NCBI GenBank assembly: GCA_023488905.1
Contig: JAMDCQ010000014.1
Coordinates: 1 to 34,014 of the forward strand
DNA length: 34,014 nucleotides
Direction of reading: 5' to 3'
Source: Candidatus Bathyarchaeota archaeon
GTDB taxonomy: Archaea; Thermoproteota; Bathyarchaeia; Bathyarchaeales; Bathycorpusculaceae
Each line of letters opens with the position of its first letter. The stretch's first letter is position 1. The notes beneath the pieces are model-generated. The model worked only from the letters and a program-made list of their open reading frames with translations. It searched no databases and had not been told where the DNA came from. Below are positions 1 to 6,300 of the stretch, piece by piece. The position numbers and the translations under genes are program-made.

Positions 1-54
1 CTGTTTCTTGTGTATTTTATGAATTAATCCCGACATTATTGTCTTCCACCTTTT

Positions 55-123
55 GACGTTATAGCGTCATGACGTTATGACATCAAGTTGTATAAAGCAT
101 TTAGGGTTACGGCGTCATAACGT
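55..123 (+). promoter_or_regulatory. Promoter with putative RHH operator array
   Basis: GACGTTAT occurs as a direct repeat at 55 and 71. CGTCATGACG at 65-74 is a perfect palindrome. ACGTTATGAC (72-81) reappears inverted as GTCATAACGT at 114-123. Between them lies a TATA-like TATAAAG at 91-97, about 50 bases before the TTG start at 143. Repeated half-sites flanking a TATA box just upstream of a small RHH gene suggest autorepression. The repeats are seen directly; the regulatory role is inferred. Confidence 0.55.
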
Positions 124-142
124 TCCCGAAGGAGCCTAAACT

Positions 143-292
143 TTGAAGCGAAGAACCACCATCTATGTCGATGCTGATATCTGGGATCAATTCATAAAAT
201 ACCTAGTGGAAACACACGGCAAAACTCACGGTGGCGTCATATCCGAAGAAGTCGAAAAAGCCATTCAGCTTCTTATAAAAAGAAAGAAATAA
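143..292 (+). CDS. Small ribbon-helix-helix DNA-binding protein (49 aa)
   Basis: The protein starts MKRRTTIYVDADIWDQF, a basic N-terminal beta strand (RRTTIYVD) followed by two predicted helices, and ends LLIKRKK. This is the layout of Arc/MetJ/CopG-type RHH repressors, and 49 aa suits a minimal RHH dimer. The TTG start is chosen because AAGGAG lies 8 bases upstream (129-134); no ATG is available. The inverted and direct repeats at 55-123 probably serve as its operators, so it likely represses itself and possibly neighbours. The target beyond autoregulation is unknown. The family call rests on pattern, not on a search. Confidence 0.65.
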   Translation: MKRRTTIYVDADIWDQFIKYLVETHGKTHGGVISEEVEKAIQLLIKRKK

Positions 293-439
293 TTCTTTAT
301 TATCAGCGAGGCTCATACCGCCCATTCAGACAACGACCCGTCTAGCCAGCAGGAACAATTATAGAATTTACCTCAGAAAACGGTAGAATAATCCTGCTGC
401 CATTGTCTCCTTAGAAGCCTTATTCGTTTTAATTTCTTC

Positions 440-1213
440 TTAAACACGGTCAAATTGTATTTTAAGTTCCCAAAGTTCCTTGATGTTCTCGACAAGTTTT
501 TGTATTGTTGGTGCAAGTGCTGCTTCCGTTAAATTATTCCCCAAATTGTTAATGTCGATTTGTTGTAGGGCTGGGAATAGTTTTTGGGCTGTTTCTATTA
601 GAGGATTTTGTTTTACCTCTTTGTTAAATGACTCAACGGTTGCTTGCATTAATTCAAGTACTCTTAGTGAATACCGCACTTTAATTATACCGTTAATAAC
701 CCGCGCATCATCAATTAGATTTCCATAAATAACATGAATGGAGTAAAGATTAGCTCTTGCTTCATGGAAAATCTTGTTTGTAACAGAATCGAGAGTATTC
801 ACTGCTAACTTAAGCGGTTTGGTTTCCTCATATTCCTTTATTTTAGACAGAATTAGCGTCTTCCTTACATTAGCATCTTTGGTAGTGCCTACAGTTAGTT
901 TGAATGAGCCTGCGGCAAATTGCCCCTCGATAAGTTCAATGGTAACTGAAAAAATTGCAGCGATTTCTGTTGTAATTTCGAAGTATGCATTATCCTTCAC
1001 GGCTTTCCACTGTTTTTGTTTTCTATAACTCAGAAAAATATTCAAGAAAATTACTGTGAAGCCTGTCGTTAGAAAGCTTGTAAATAAACCAATTGCTAAG
1101 TTGTACTCCAAAGTATAAGTTATTCCTAAAACCAAGAAAATAATCGAAAGAACAATCGATAAACTGAAAAACAAAATCAAGTAGGTGTTATCAGTTATGT
1201 TTGACTTTAGCAC
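440..1213 (-). CDS. Two-TM membrane protein of unknown function (257 aa)
   Basis: Residues about 10-32 and 38-62 are strongly hydrophobic and form two membrane spans (ILFFSLSIVLSIIFLVLGI, then a second ending near LSYRKQK). A basic stop follows, then about 190 residues of mostly helical soluble sequence that would face the cytoplasm. No catalytic motif was recognised. The gene is noticeably more AT-rich than its neighbours, which suggests later acquisition. It stands alone, with nothing in operon spacing on either side. The N-terminal spans with a helical cytoplasmic domain resemble sensory or scaffold proteins, but this is not enough to name a function. Confidence 0.7.
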   Translation of the reverse strand: MLKSNITDNTYLILFFSLSIVLSIIFLVLGITYTLEYNLAIGLFTSFLTTGFTVIFLNIFLSYRKQKQWKAVKDNAYFEITTEIAAIFSVTIELIEGQFAAGSFKLTVGTTKDANVRKTLILSKIKEYEETKPLKLAVNTLDSVTNKIFHEARANLYSIHVIYGNLIDDARVINGIIKVRYSLRVLELMQATVESFNKEVKQNPLIETAQKLFPALQQIDINNLGNNLTEAALAPTIQKLVENIKELWELKIQFDRV

Positions 1214-1429
1214 ATGGCTATATTGATTGCAATCACTTTTAGTTTTTGCTATTACTGTGTTTTCCGTTATTTAATTGCTGTTTCTTAGGGGTGTCTTGCC
1301 TCCTCGATGAGGCGGTGGTGTCTTCTATGGCCGAATTTATCTTTCTACTTTCATTGATGTAACTGCTTTTTAGTGTAGGTGTTTGCTATACAACCAAAAA
1401 AGGGATTCATAGAGCAGGGAGCAAGCGGT

Positions 1430-1870
1430 TTAAGTTTGGTTGTTTAGTGGGTCTTTTATTGTTAGGTTTGTGTTTTTCCAGTTTATTTTTTGGTGTTTTA
1501 GGAGTTCTTTGTCGTGGGTGTACATGGTGGGGGTTTTGTTTGATAGATAGTTGGCGACGATGAGTGCATCTCTTCCGTCGAGGTTGTGTTTGACGCAGAG
1601 GTTGAGGGCGATTAGGCTGGTTTTTCGGGTTTGGTTGTAGTATTCGATGTGTGGGTGCCTAAGCATCCAGGTTAACCTTGTTGCTGCTTCTTGGGGGGTC
1701 CATTCTAGGTAGAAAACAAGTGTGTGGTAGGCTTCATGGAGTACGGTTGGGTTTATGGCTACACGGTTTTCTGGGGATAGGGTGGTGAGTAAGTCTCTGA
1801 CTTTGTCGTTTTCGGGGTAGGTTTTGTCTAGAGAATAGCAGAGGATGTTGGTGTCTAACCCAGTTATCAC
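1430..1870 (-). CDS. vapC: VapC-type PIN-domain ribonuclease toxin
   Basis: This is a 146-aa PIN domain. The acidic residues expected to bind metal are D6 (GLDTNIL), E46 (LHEAYH), D101 (GRDALIVANY) and D120 (THDKEL), all in the usual spacing and order, so the active site looks intact. VapC toxins cleave tRNA or rRNA when free of their antitoxin. The start overlaps the stop of the upstream AbrB-type antitoxin gene by 4 bases (ATGA), which implies translational coupling. Length is normal for the family. The specific RNA target cannot be read from the sequence. Confidence 0.9.
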   Translation of the reverse strand: MITGLDTNILCYSLDKTYPENDKVRDLLTTLSPENRVAINPTVLHEAYHTLVFYLEWTPQEAATRLTWMLRHPHIEYYNQTRKTSLIALNLCVKHNLDGRDALIVANYLSNKTPTMYTHDKELLKHQKINWKNTNLTIKDPLNNQT

Positions 1871-2130
1871 TTGATGGTTCTCCAGACTGACTTCATTTCT
1901 TCAGGAGTGGCAAGTTTGGGTTTGCCTTTGCGCTTGGGTTCAGAGGTTATCAGTTTGTTGAAGGCTTCTATGAAGTCTTCCCGTTTACCAGAGGTTATGA
2001 GGATGCCTTGAGGGATGTTTTTTATCACTGCGATTTCCCCGATTTTCTCCCGCATTTCGGCAGGTATACAAATTCTGCCTTTTGAATCGACTTTTACCAC
2101 GACGGGTTCAGTAAGCTCCATATCTCCCAC
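1867..2130 (-). CDS. vapB: VapB-type antitoxin with AbrB/SpoVT DNA-binding fold
   Basis: This protein of up to 87 aa has VKVDSKGRICIPAEMREKIG, the swapped-hairpin AbrB motif, followed by a C-terminal tail that would wrap the toxin. It binds and inhibits the adjacent VapC and represses the operon. Two starts are possible: GTG at 2130 or ATG at 2121 (residue 4). No well-spaced SD exists, and a TTTTAAAT box near 2155-2162 would place transcription start near 2130, so the message is probably leaderless. A perfect 6-bp inverted repeat overlaps the start region and is the likely operator. Confidence 0.85.
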   Translation of the reverse strand: MGDMELTEPVVVKVDSKGRICIPAEMREKIGEIAVIKNIPQGILITSGKREDFIEAFNKLITSEPKRKGKPKLATPEEMKSVWRTIK

Positions 2131-2162
2131 AGTGCATAGTGGGAAGAAGATGGATTTAAAAC
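2125..2162 (-). promoter_or_regulatory. vapBC promoter and operator
   Basis: TCCCAC (2125-2130) and GTGGGA (2139-2144) form a perfect inverted repeat with an 8-base spacer, at the transcription/translation start. On the minus strand a TATA-like TTTTAAAT lies at 2155-2162, about 26 bases before the GTG at 2130. VapB-VapC complexes bind palindromes in their own promoters, so this is a good operator candidate. Confidence 0.55.
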
Positions 2163-2223
2163 TATCCGAAAATACACAAGAAACTAAGACAACAAATAAA
2201 GTGGAAAAGAGAGGGATAGGAAT

Positions 2224-2349
2224 TTAGTTTTGGTCTACCAAGTGTGCTGTTCCGTCTGGACAGTAAACTTTCTCGTTTTTGCCTACTCGGCGGTATCTTT
2301 CGCTGCACATGTGGAGCATTTCGCATCCGTCACAATCTCTGCTCAACAT
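2224..2349 (-). CDS. Small Cys-rich, probably zinc-binding protein (41 aa)
   Basis: The peptide reads MLSRDCDGCEMLHMCSERY..., with C6, C9, C15 and C30. Four cysteines in 41 residues suggest a single zinc or other metal site. A strong SD (GGAGG, plus-strand 2359-2363) sits 9 bases upstream of the ATG, which argues that the gene is translated. No family was recognised. It lies between the VapBC pair and a small membrane peptide, all on the minus strand but with wide spacing, so it is probably transcribed by itself. Confidence 0.6.
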   Translation of the reverse strand: MLSRDCDGCEMLHMCSERYRRVGKNEKVYCPDGTAHLVDQN

Positions 2350-2497
2350 AGTTTTTCGCCTCCTGTTGGGGCTTTGTGCATCAGTGATTTGTCCTTATAA
2401 GACTATGTAATATGGATGTATATCGCTGGGAGTAGCGGTGAGCAGGGAGCGGCTGTTTGGATACGCAGCCAGGCGGTGGCTTCGTGGCTTGTCTGCT

Positions 2498-2608
2498 TTA
2501 CCTTGATGTTTTTAACGCGTGCCGAACGCGGGAACGGACATACCCCATGAATATGAAGGGCAAAGCAAACATGCCCGCTGCCAACGCGAGGGTTGCTATA
2601 TCCAACAT
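2498..2608 (-). CDS. Single-span membrane micropeptide (36 aa)
   Basis: The sequence MLDIATLALAAGMFALPF continues into a hydrophobic stretch ending GYVRSRVRHALKTSR, so one membrane helix is followed by a basic tail that would sit in the cytoplasm. The frame is open upstream to 2731, but the ATG at 2608 has a GGTGGAG SD about 6 bases before it. A TATA-like CTTTATATC at about 2671-2680 gives a start site near 2650, so the short form is preferred. Function is unknown. Confidence 0.5.
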   Translation of the reverse strand: MLDIATLALAAGMFALPFIFMGYVRSRVRHALKTSR

Positions 2609-2798
2609 GCCGGTCTCCACCCCTTTTCTGGTTTCTTGGGTTTTGCTCTGGAAGCATCTATCGCTTCTGCGGGATATAAAGGGTGTTGAGAACTGTTCAT
2701 AAAAGTTAAGAACCCCTCGGCAATCATCCAAAAACCGCTAAAAAACAAATTTAGTTGCTCAGAAAAAGAGCATAAACCTAAACAAACGCGTCAAACCC

Positions 2799-3317
2799 TC
2801 AGCTCCACGCCTCAAGCCGAACCGCAGGCTTACCCATCACCCCACGAATCACCTCAGCTGCCTCAAAAGGCGAACGCATGAGCGTCAACTTCGTCTCCTG
2901 CTCACCCTGAGAGTTCACGGTTAAGTCGCCGTAGCCGAAGATTCTGCCGCCCAGCGACTGGTAGAGCATCAGATCGCCGAAACCTGAGGGCGTAACCACA
3001 AAAGAGTTTAGTCTTATGATGCCACGTCTGACTTCTAAGCCGTTCTCCCGCAGTTCGTAGGTGTTTTTGGCCCAATAAAGCAGCAAGTCCAGAAGGCTAA
3101 GCGCCCAGATCAACGTGAAGGCAAAGAGCGTCCAGAGATAGATGGGCAACCCATAGAATATAGTGAGAGCTGCTCCGAGCCACATTTCAGCAAATAACGC
3201 AAAGATCGCGATTACGACGATGGTGGCGGTTCGGTATATGGCGGCTGGGATGACGTAGGGTTTTTCGCGCCAAACAACACTGCCAGAAACGGGTGCGTGT
3301 GGACTATTAGATGTCAA
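2799..3317 (-). CDS. PH-domain (bPH2/YdbS-like) membrane protein
   Basis: This is a 172-aa protein. Residues about 25-90 hold two hydrophobic hairpin spans. The C-terminal half begins YELRENGLEVRRGIIRLNSF and continues with alternating strands ending in a helix (SPFEAAEVIRGVMG). This is the pattern of bacterial/archaeal PH domains (former DUF304) that follow two TM helices in YdbS/YdbT-like proteins. The domain would lie on the cytoplasmic face; the ligand is unknown. It is a single gene with no operon partner in tight spacing. Confidence 0.75.
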   Translation of the reverse strand: MTSNSPHAPVSGSVVWREKPYVIPAAIYRTATIVVIAIFALFAEMWLGAALTIFYGLPIYLWTLFAFTLIWALSLLDLLLYWAKNTYELRENGLEVRRGIIRLNSFVVTPSGFGDLMLYQSLGGRIFGYGDLTVNSQGEQETKLTLMRSPFEAAEVIRGVMGKPAVRLEAWS

Positions 3318-3359
3318 GCCTAAAACACGACCACACCATAAAGAAGGTGGAACCGCGAT

Positions 3360-3911
3360 TTAAGCATTCAAACCTAAGGCGTCAAAGATGCCCTCAGTTT
3401 TATCCTTCTTTGCCTGCATCTTAACTTTGGCCAAGTCTACTTTGGTGAATTGAAGGATTGCTTTTATGTCCTTTTTGTCTTTGGCTGAGCGTTCAGGCGG
3501 CACGGTGGCTTTGATCATTCGCAGTTTAGCTGCAATCAAGCCCTCAGGAGATTGGAGATATATTTCTAACCCAGCGACTTGACCTTTTTGCTTCTCCAGT
3601 TTTTCGCCAGATAAGATTACATCAAGACTATAGGGGGACTCCTTAGCTCTAAAAGAAGCTATCCTAAAGCCTGACCTGAAAGCAGCCGCCATTTCTCGTT
3701 CATCAACAACTAAGCCAGCTTTCCGAAGCACAGAAGCGAGTTTTTCTTCAGGGTCTTTGGCGCTGGCGACCGCAACAATAACATCAACATCACTTGTCGT
3801 GCGCGGAACCCCATAGTAACTTATGGCTAAAGCGCCCGTGAAAGCGAAATCAAAATCTGCCTCGTTGAAGGCGGCAACAACCTTCTTAACAAACCCAAAA
3901 TATGCTTCCAA
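3360..3911 (-). CDS. Nucleotidyltransferase (MNT/AbiEii-DUF6036-like)
   Basis: This 183-aa protein has a Pol-beta-type nucleotidyltransferase core: TGALAISYYGVPRTTSDVDV at about 25-44, with metal-binding D41 and D43, then a third acidic strand near SLDVILSGE. The motif matches GG/GA-x-A-x4-G-x2-R-x-T-x-D-h-D of the AbiEii/DUF6036 group, often the enzyme half of toxin-antitoxin or defence pairs. It follows a 62-aa gene after a 13-base gap, so the two form an operon. It could modify the partner, a tRNA or another protein; the substrate is unknown. Confidence 0.75.
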   Translation of the reverse strand: MEAYFGFVKKVVAAFNEADFDFAFTGALAISYYGVPRTTSDVDVIVAVASAKDPEEKLASVLRKAGLVVDEREMAAAFRSGFRIASFRAKESPYSLDVILSGEKLEKQKGQVAGLEIYLQSPEGLIAAKLRMIKATVPPERSAKDKKDIKAILQFTKVDLAKVKMQAKKDKTEGIFDALGLNA

Positions 3912-3924
3912 TGCTGGCTCTCCT

Positions 3925-4113
3925 TTAGGGGTTCTCTTTTGCCCACTTGATTCTTTCTCGCAACTTATCCAAAAGCGCCTCGTCGCTTATTCCTGGAAAC
4001 TGCTGTCGTATACCATCTGCGCAAACACGCATACAACCATCAGTCATGTCGATTGCGATTTGCACTTTCTGGTCTGGCTTGAGATGCCCCAGCCGTTCCG
4101 ATTCCTCACCCAT
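3925..4113 (-). CDS. Small conserved partner of the nucleotidyltransferase (62 aa)
   Basis: The protein has LKPDQKVQIAIDMTDGCMRV and a C-terminal helix (DEALLDKLRERIKWAKENP), and is mostly helical. Short proteins of this type (KI-IDMTD-C-R-CADGIR) recur in archaea upstream of nucleotidyltransferase-like genes. Its position 13 bases before the enzyme gene suggests an antitoxin or regulatory subunit, which is inference. No convincing SD precedes the ATG. A TTTTTAA box at about 4143-4152 would give a very short leader. Confidence 0.65.
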   Translation of the reverse strand: MGEESERLGHLKPDQKVQIAIDMTDGCMRVCADGIRQQFPGISDEALLDKLRERIKWAKENP

Positions 4114-4154
4114 CCAACATCAAACTATGCATAGGTTAGAGGGAGCTTAAAAAG

Positions 4155-4469
4155 TTACATCATAGGTCTGCGAATAAGCACACCCTCAATCGAGCGTAGC
4201 AACTGGTACCCGAACAGAATCGCCGCAAAGTAAGTCGGCCACAGGATAACTGGCCAGTTACCGGGCGTGTAGTTCCATAGCCCAGTGGAGACAGCAAAGA
4301 ACTCCATCATCGCAAGCGACATCATGCCGCCTAATGCGAGGAAAACCTGTTCTTTTGCTTCGTGTTTCGCGTTCCATTTTCGTCTGGCAAACATCAGAGC
4401 TGCCCATGCGCCCAAAAAGGCGAATAGGAGTATGTACCAGCTTGAGTTAAAGTCTAAGAATACATTCAT
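4155..4469 (-). CDS. Three-span membrane protein of unknown function (104 aa)
   Basis: Hydrophobic stretches near residues 10-28, 43-62 and 70-90 suggest three membrane helices, with basic loops (ARRKWNAKHEAKEQ) and a basic C-terminus. Met and aromatic residues are abundant (GGMMSLAMMEFFAV). No family was recognised. It begins just after the downstream end of the zinc-ribbon gene on the same strand (16-base gap), so the two may be co-transcribed. Confidence 0.65.
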   Translation of the reverse strand: MNVFLDFNSSWYILLFAFLGAWAALMFARRKWNAKHEAKEQVFLALGGMMSLAMMEFFAVSTGLWNYTPGNWPVILWPTYFAAILFGYQLLRSIEGVLIRRPMM

Positions 4470-4485
4470 TGTTTTTTGTCCTTTC

Positions 4486-5193
4486 CTAATGTTTTATTGT
4501 TTTTCTTTTTCGGTTTTTATGTGATTTATTGTGGGGGACTTTGTGGTTTGGCCAGCATTTCTGGCAGAACACTGGTTTGTCGGCTTTGGGTTGGAAGGGC
4601 ACTTCACATTCACTTCCACATTCACTGCATATAGCGGTGAAGGTTTGGGGCGTATGGAAGACTTTGAAGAGTTGATACTTCTTTAGCCGCGGCCACCCAG
4701 TTTTAGCGTAACGGAGCATTTCAGGGTTATCTTTTAGCCAGCGGAGCATGTGGAAGAAGCTTTTGCCCCTCTTCTCATCCCGTTCCGCCAGCGGCTCGTA
4801 ACCCAAGTTACGGATCTCGTCTAAATAGGCGATTTCCACTAACCTCTGCGCTTCGCCATCCACATGGATGCGTTTAACTCTGTCTTCCCCGTAGACTTTC
4901 TGCAACTCTTCTGCGGCTACGTCGAAGATGCAGCCTTGACAGATGTGGATTGGCTCGTCAGCTTTGAGGTTGAATTTTGAAACCAGTTGGGAGACGACGC
5001 GTGAGGATTCTTGGAGGTATTCTTTTTCGCGGAAGATGTCTTGGTAGAACCTTACGTCTATTAGGTCGTATTTGAATTCGCCTGTGTCATCGTGGTATGC
5101 GCCGACTACAACGCCGAAAAGTAAGTCGCCGCTGCCTGCGTCATCAACGATAAGCGTCAATTGGGTGGTTTCACTCTCTCTTTGTCCATGCAA
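4486..5193 (-). CDS. Two-domain protein: unknown paralog domain plus CxxC-x17-CxxC zinc ribbon
   Basis: Of 235 aa, residues about 12-185 share a pattern with the next gene upstream (5248-5805): an N-terminal VDDAGSGDLLFGVVVGAY motif and a C-terminal RGKSFFHMLRWLKDNPEM...KTGW block. Residues about 190-215 form a zinc ribbon, CSEC...CQKC, with exactly 17 residues between the pairs and an internal ECEVPFQP. This is the CxxC-x17-CxxC family also seen alone at 18383-18526. A very basic Lys/Arg tail follows, suggesting nucleic-acid contact. The acidic start motif (Asp-Asp then GxGDLL) may belong to a nuclease-like fold, but this is not established. Confidence 0.7.
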   Translation of the reverse strand: MHGQRESETTQLTLIVDDAGSGDLLFGVVVGAYHDDTGEFKYDLIDVRFYQDIFREKEYLQESSRVVSQLVSKFNLKADEPIHICQGCIFDVAAEELQKVYGEDRVKRIHVDGEAQRLVEIAYLDEIRNLGYEPLAERDEKRGKSFFHMLRWLKDNPEMLRYAKTGWPRLKKYQLFKVFHTPQTFTAICSECGSECEVPFQPKADKPVFCQKCWPNHKVPHNKSHKNRKRKTIKH

Positions 5194-5247
5194 TACGATG
5201 GAGTTGTATAAAAACCCGACTTAGCCTAAATCAACAAAAACAGGGGC

Positions 5248-5805
5248 TTATAACGTGGTTTGACTGTTCCCAGCATCCCCGCTTGAAGGATGGAATTCAG
5301 CGTTGTGGCGTTTGTAGATTTCGCTTCGCCACTTACTCTCCCAACTAGCCCACCCCGTCTTAGCCAAACCCTCCCGTACACGGGGGTTTTCTGCAACCCA
5401 ATCCAGAAAAACCCAGAACCGCCGCTTATCCTTAAGCAAATCTCTAGGCACACCGCTCTCGACACACCACCTCAGATACGCGTCTTCGACTAACAGGTTA
5501 AGTTCGCCTGTAGATTCGACTTTTTGAACCTTAAAGCCCTTGGCTTGCAGGTGGGGGATTACGCCTGATAACACATATTCTGAGCAGATTTTGAAGCAGG
5601 TTTCACGGTCAGGCTGCATGACTGCAACGATTTCGTCGGCAATTTTTTTTGCTGTTTCCAAGTATTTTTTGTTGGCGAAGTTGGGGGGTTGGAAGGCTGA
5701 GGTGGGGATTCTGCGTTCCAGCAGCATGCGTTGGGGCGGTTTAATTGCGCCGACTACCACGCCAAGTAAGAGGTCGCCCCATCCGTAGGCGTCTATTAGT
5801 ATCAT
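5248..5805 (-). CDS. Unknown protein paralogous to 4486-5193, without zinc ribbon
   Basis: The protein is 185 aa from the ATG at 5805. A TTG at 5835 would add ten residues that lie outside the conserved motif. It has IDAYGWGDLLLGVVVGA near the start and KDKRRFWVFLDWVAENPRV...GLAKTGW near the end, the same blocks as the neighbour at 4486-5193. It ends soon after the KTGW block, so it lacks the zinc ribbon and basic tail. Both genes are on the minus strand, about 55 bases apart, and look like an old tandem duplication. A TTTAAAAAC box near 5882-5890 fits a promoter. Function is unknown. Confidence 0.65.
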   Translation of the reverse strand: MILIDAYGWGDLLLGVVVGAIKPPQRMLLERRIPTSAFQPPNFANKKYLETAKKIADEIVAVMQPDRETCFKICSEYVLSGVIPHLQAKGFKVQKVESTGELNLLVEDAYLRWCVESGVPRDLLKDKRRFWVFLDWVAENPRVREGLAKTGWASWESKWRSEIYKRHNAEFHPSSGDAGNSQTTL

Positions 5806-5935
5806 GTTGCCTGGAAGATAGCAGTTTAGGCCCAACTTGATTCACTGATTCAAAAGGTAGATAGTACAAGATAGGTTTTATGTTTTTAAATTAGTTCTGT
5901 ACAGAGCCAGTTGGGATCTAAGCTGATCTGCGGCG

Positions 5936-6049
5936 CTACATTTTCCAGCAGTAGTGCTTCTCTTTTTTAGCTTTAACAAGGAGAAGAAGCCCAGCAGCCG
6001 TCAAAGCCTCACCGGCACCAACAAGCACTAAATACTTATTATTATGCAA
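5936..6049 (-). CDS. Possible single-span micropeptide (37 aa)
   Basis: The frame from a TTG at 6049 reads MHNNKYLVLVGAGEALTAAG, then LLLLVKAKKEKHYCWKM. It has a short polar start, one hydrophobic helix and a basic tail, the look of a real small membrane protein. No ATG is in frame and only a weak GGTGAT precedes the TTG, so translation is unproven. It lies between host genes and the 3' end of the virion operon. Confidence 0.3.
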   Translation of the reverse strand: MHNNKYLVLVGAGEALTAAGLLLLVKAKKEKHYCWKM

Positions 6050-6122
6050 AAAATCACCACAAAACCAAACAAAGCATGCCTAATAAATCTGTTGTAACAC
6101 CAAAGAGAGAACTTACAAAAAG

Positions 6123-6290
6123 TTAGACTTTTACTTGTTTAAGGGCTGCTTTCACCCGTTCCTCATCGGAAAGGCAGTCTTCGAGAAGCGTATTAGTTAC
6201 CGTATAGAGCTTGAGGTCGTTAACAACCGCGATTTTGCGCAGTTCCTTATGCAAATCCGCCCTTACTTCCACAACAACACGTTTACTCAT
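6123..6290 (-). CDS. Small RHH-like protein, last gene of the virion operon (55 aa)
   Basis: The sequence MSKRVVVEVRADLHKELRKI begins with a short basic beta strand and continues with helices (YTVTNTLLEDCL, then EERVKAALKQVKV), as in RHH/Arc-type DNA-binding proteins. The ATG lies 10 bases after the hub gene stop, and its SD (GGTG, plus-strand 6298-6302) overlaps that stop, so it belongs to the same transcription unit. It may regulate the operon or be a late viral regulator. The fold is assigned by pattern only. Confidence 0.6.
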   Translation of the reverse strand: MSKRVVVEVRADLHKELRKIAVVNDLKLYTVTNTLLEDCLSDEERVKAALKQVKV

Positions 6291-6300
6291 TCTGCTGCAC

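Noticed and set aside
1299-1313. GCCTC/GAGGC hairpin downstream of the membrane protein gene
   Set aside because: Short, with no T-run and in an isolated gap; likely chance.
2403-2657. 84-aa minus-strand frame overlapping the micropeptide
   Set aside because: Composition is unlike a protein and the SD and TATA signals fit the 36-aa membrane peptide in another frame.
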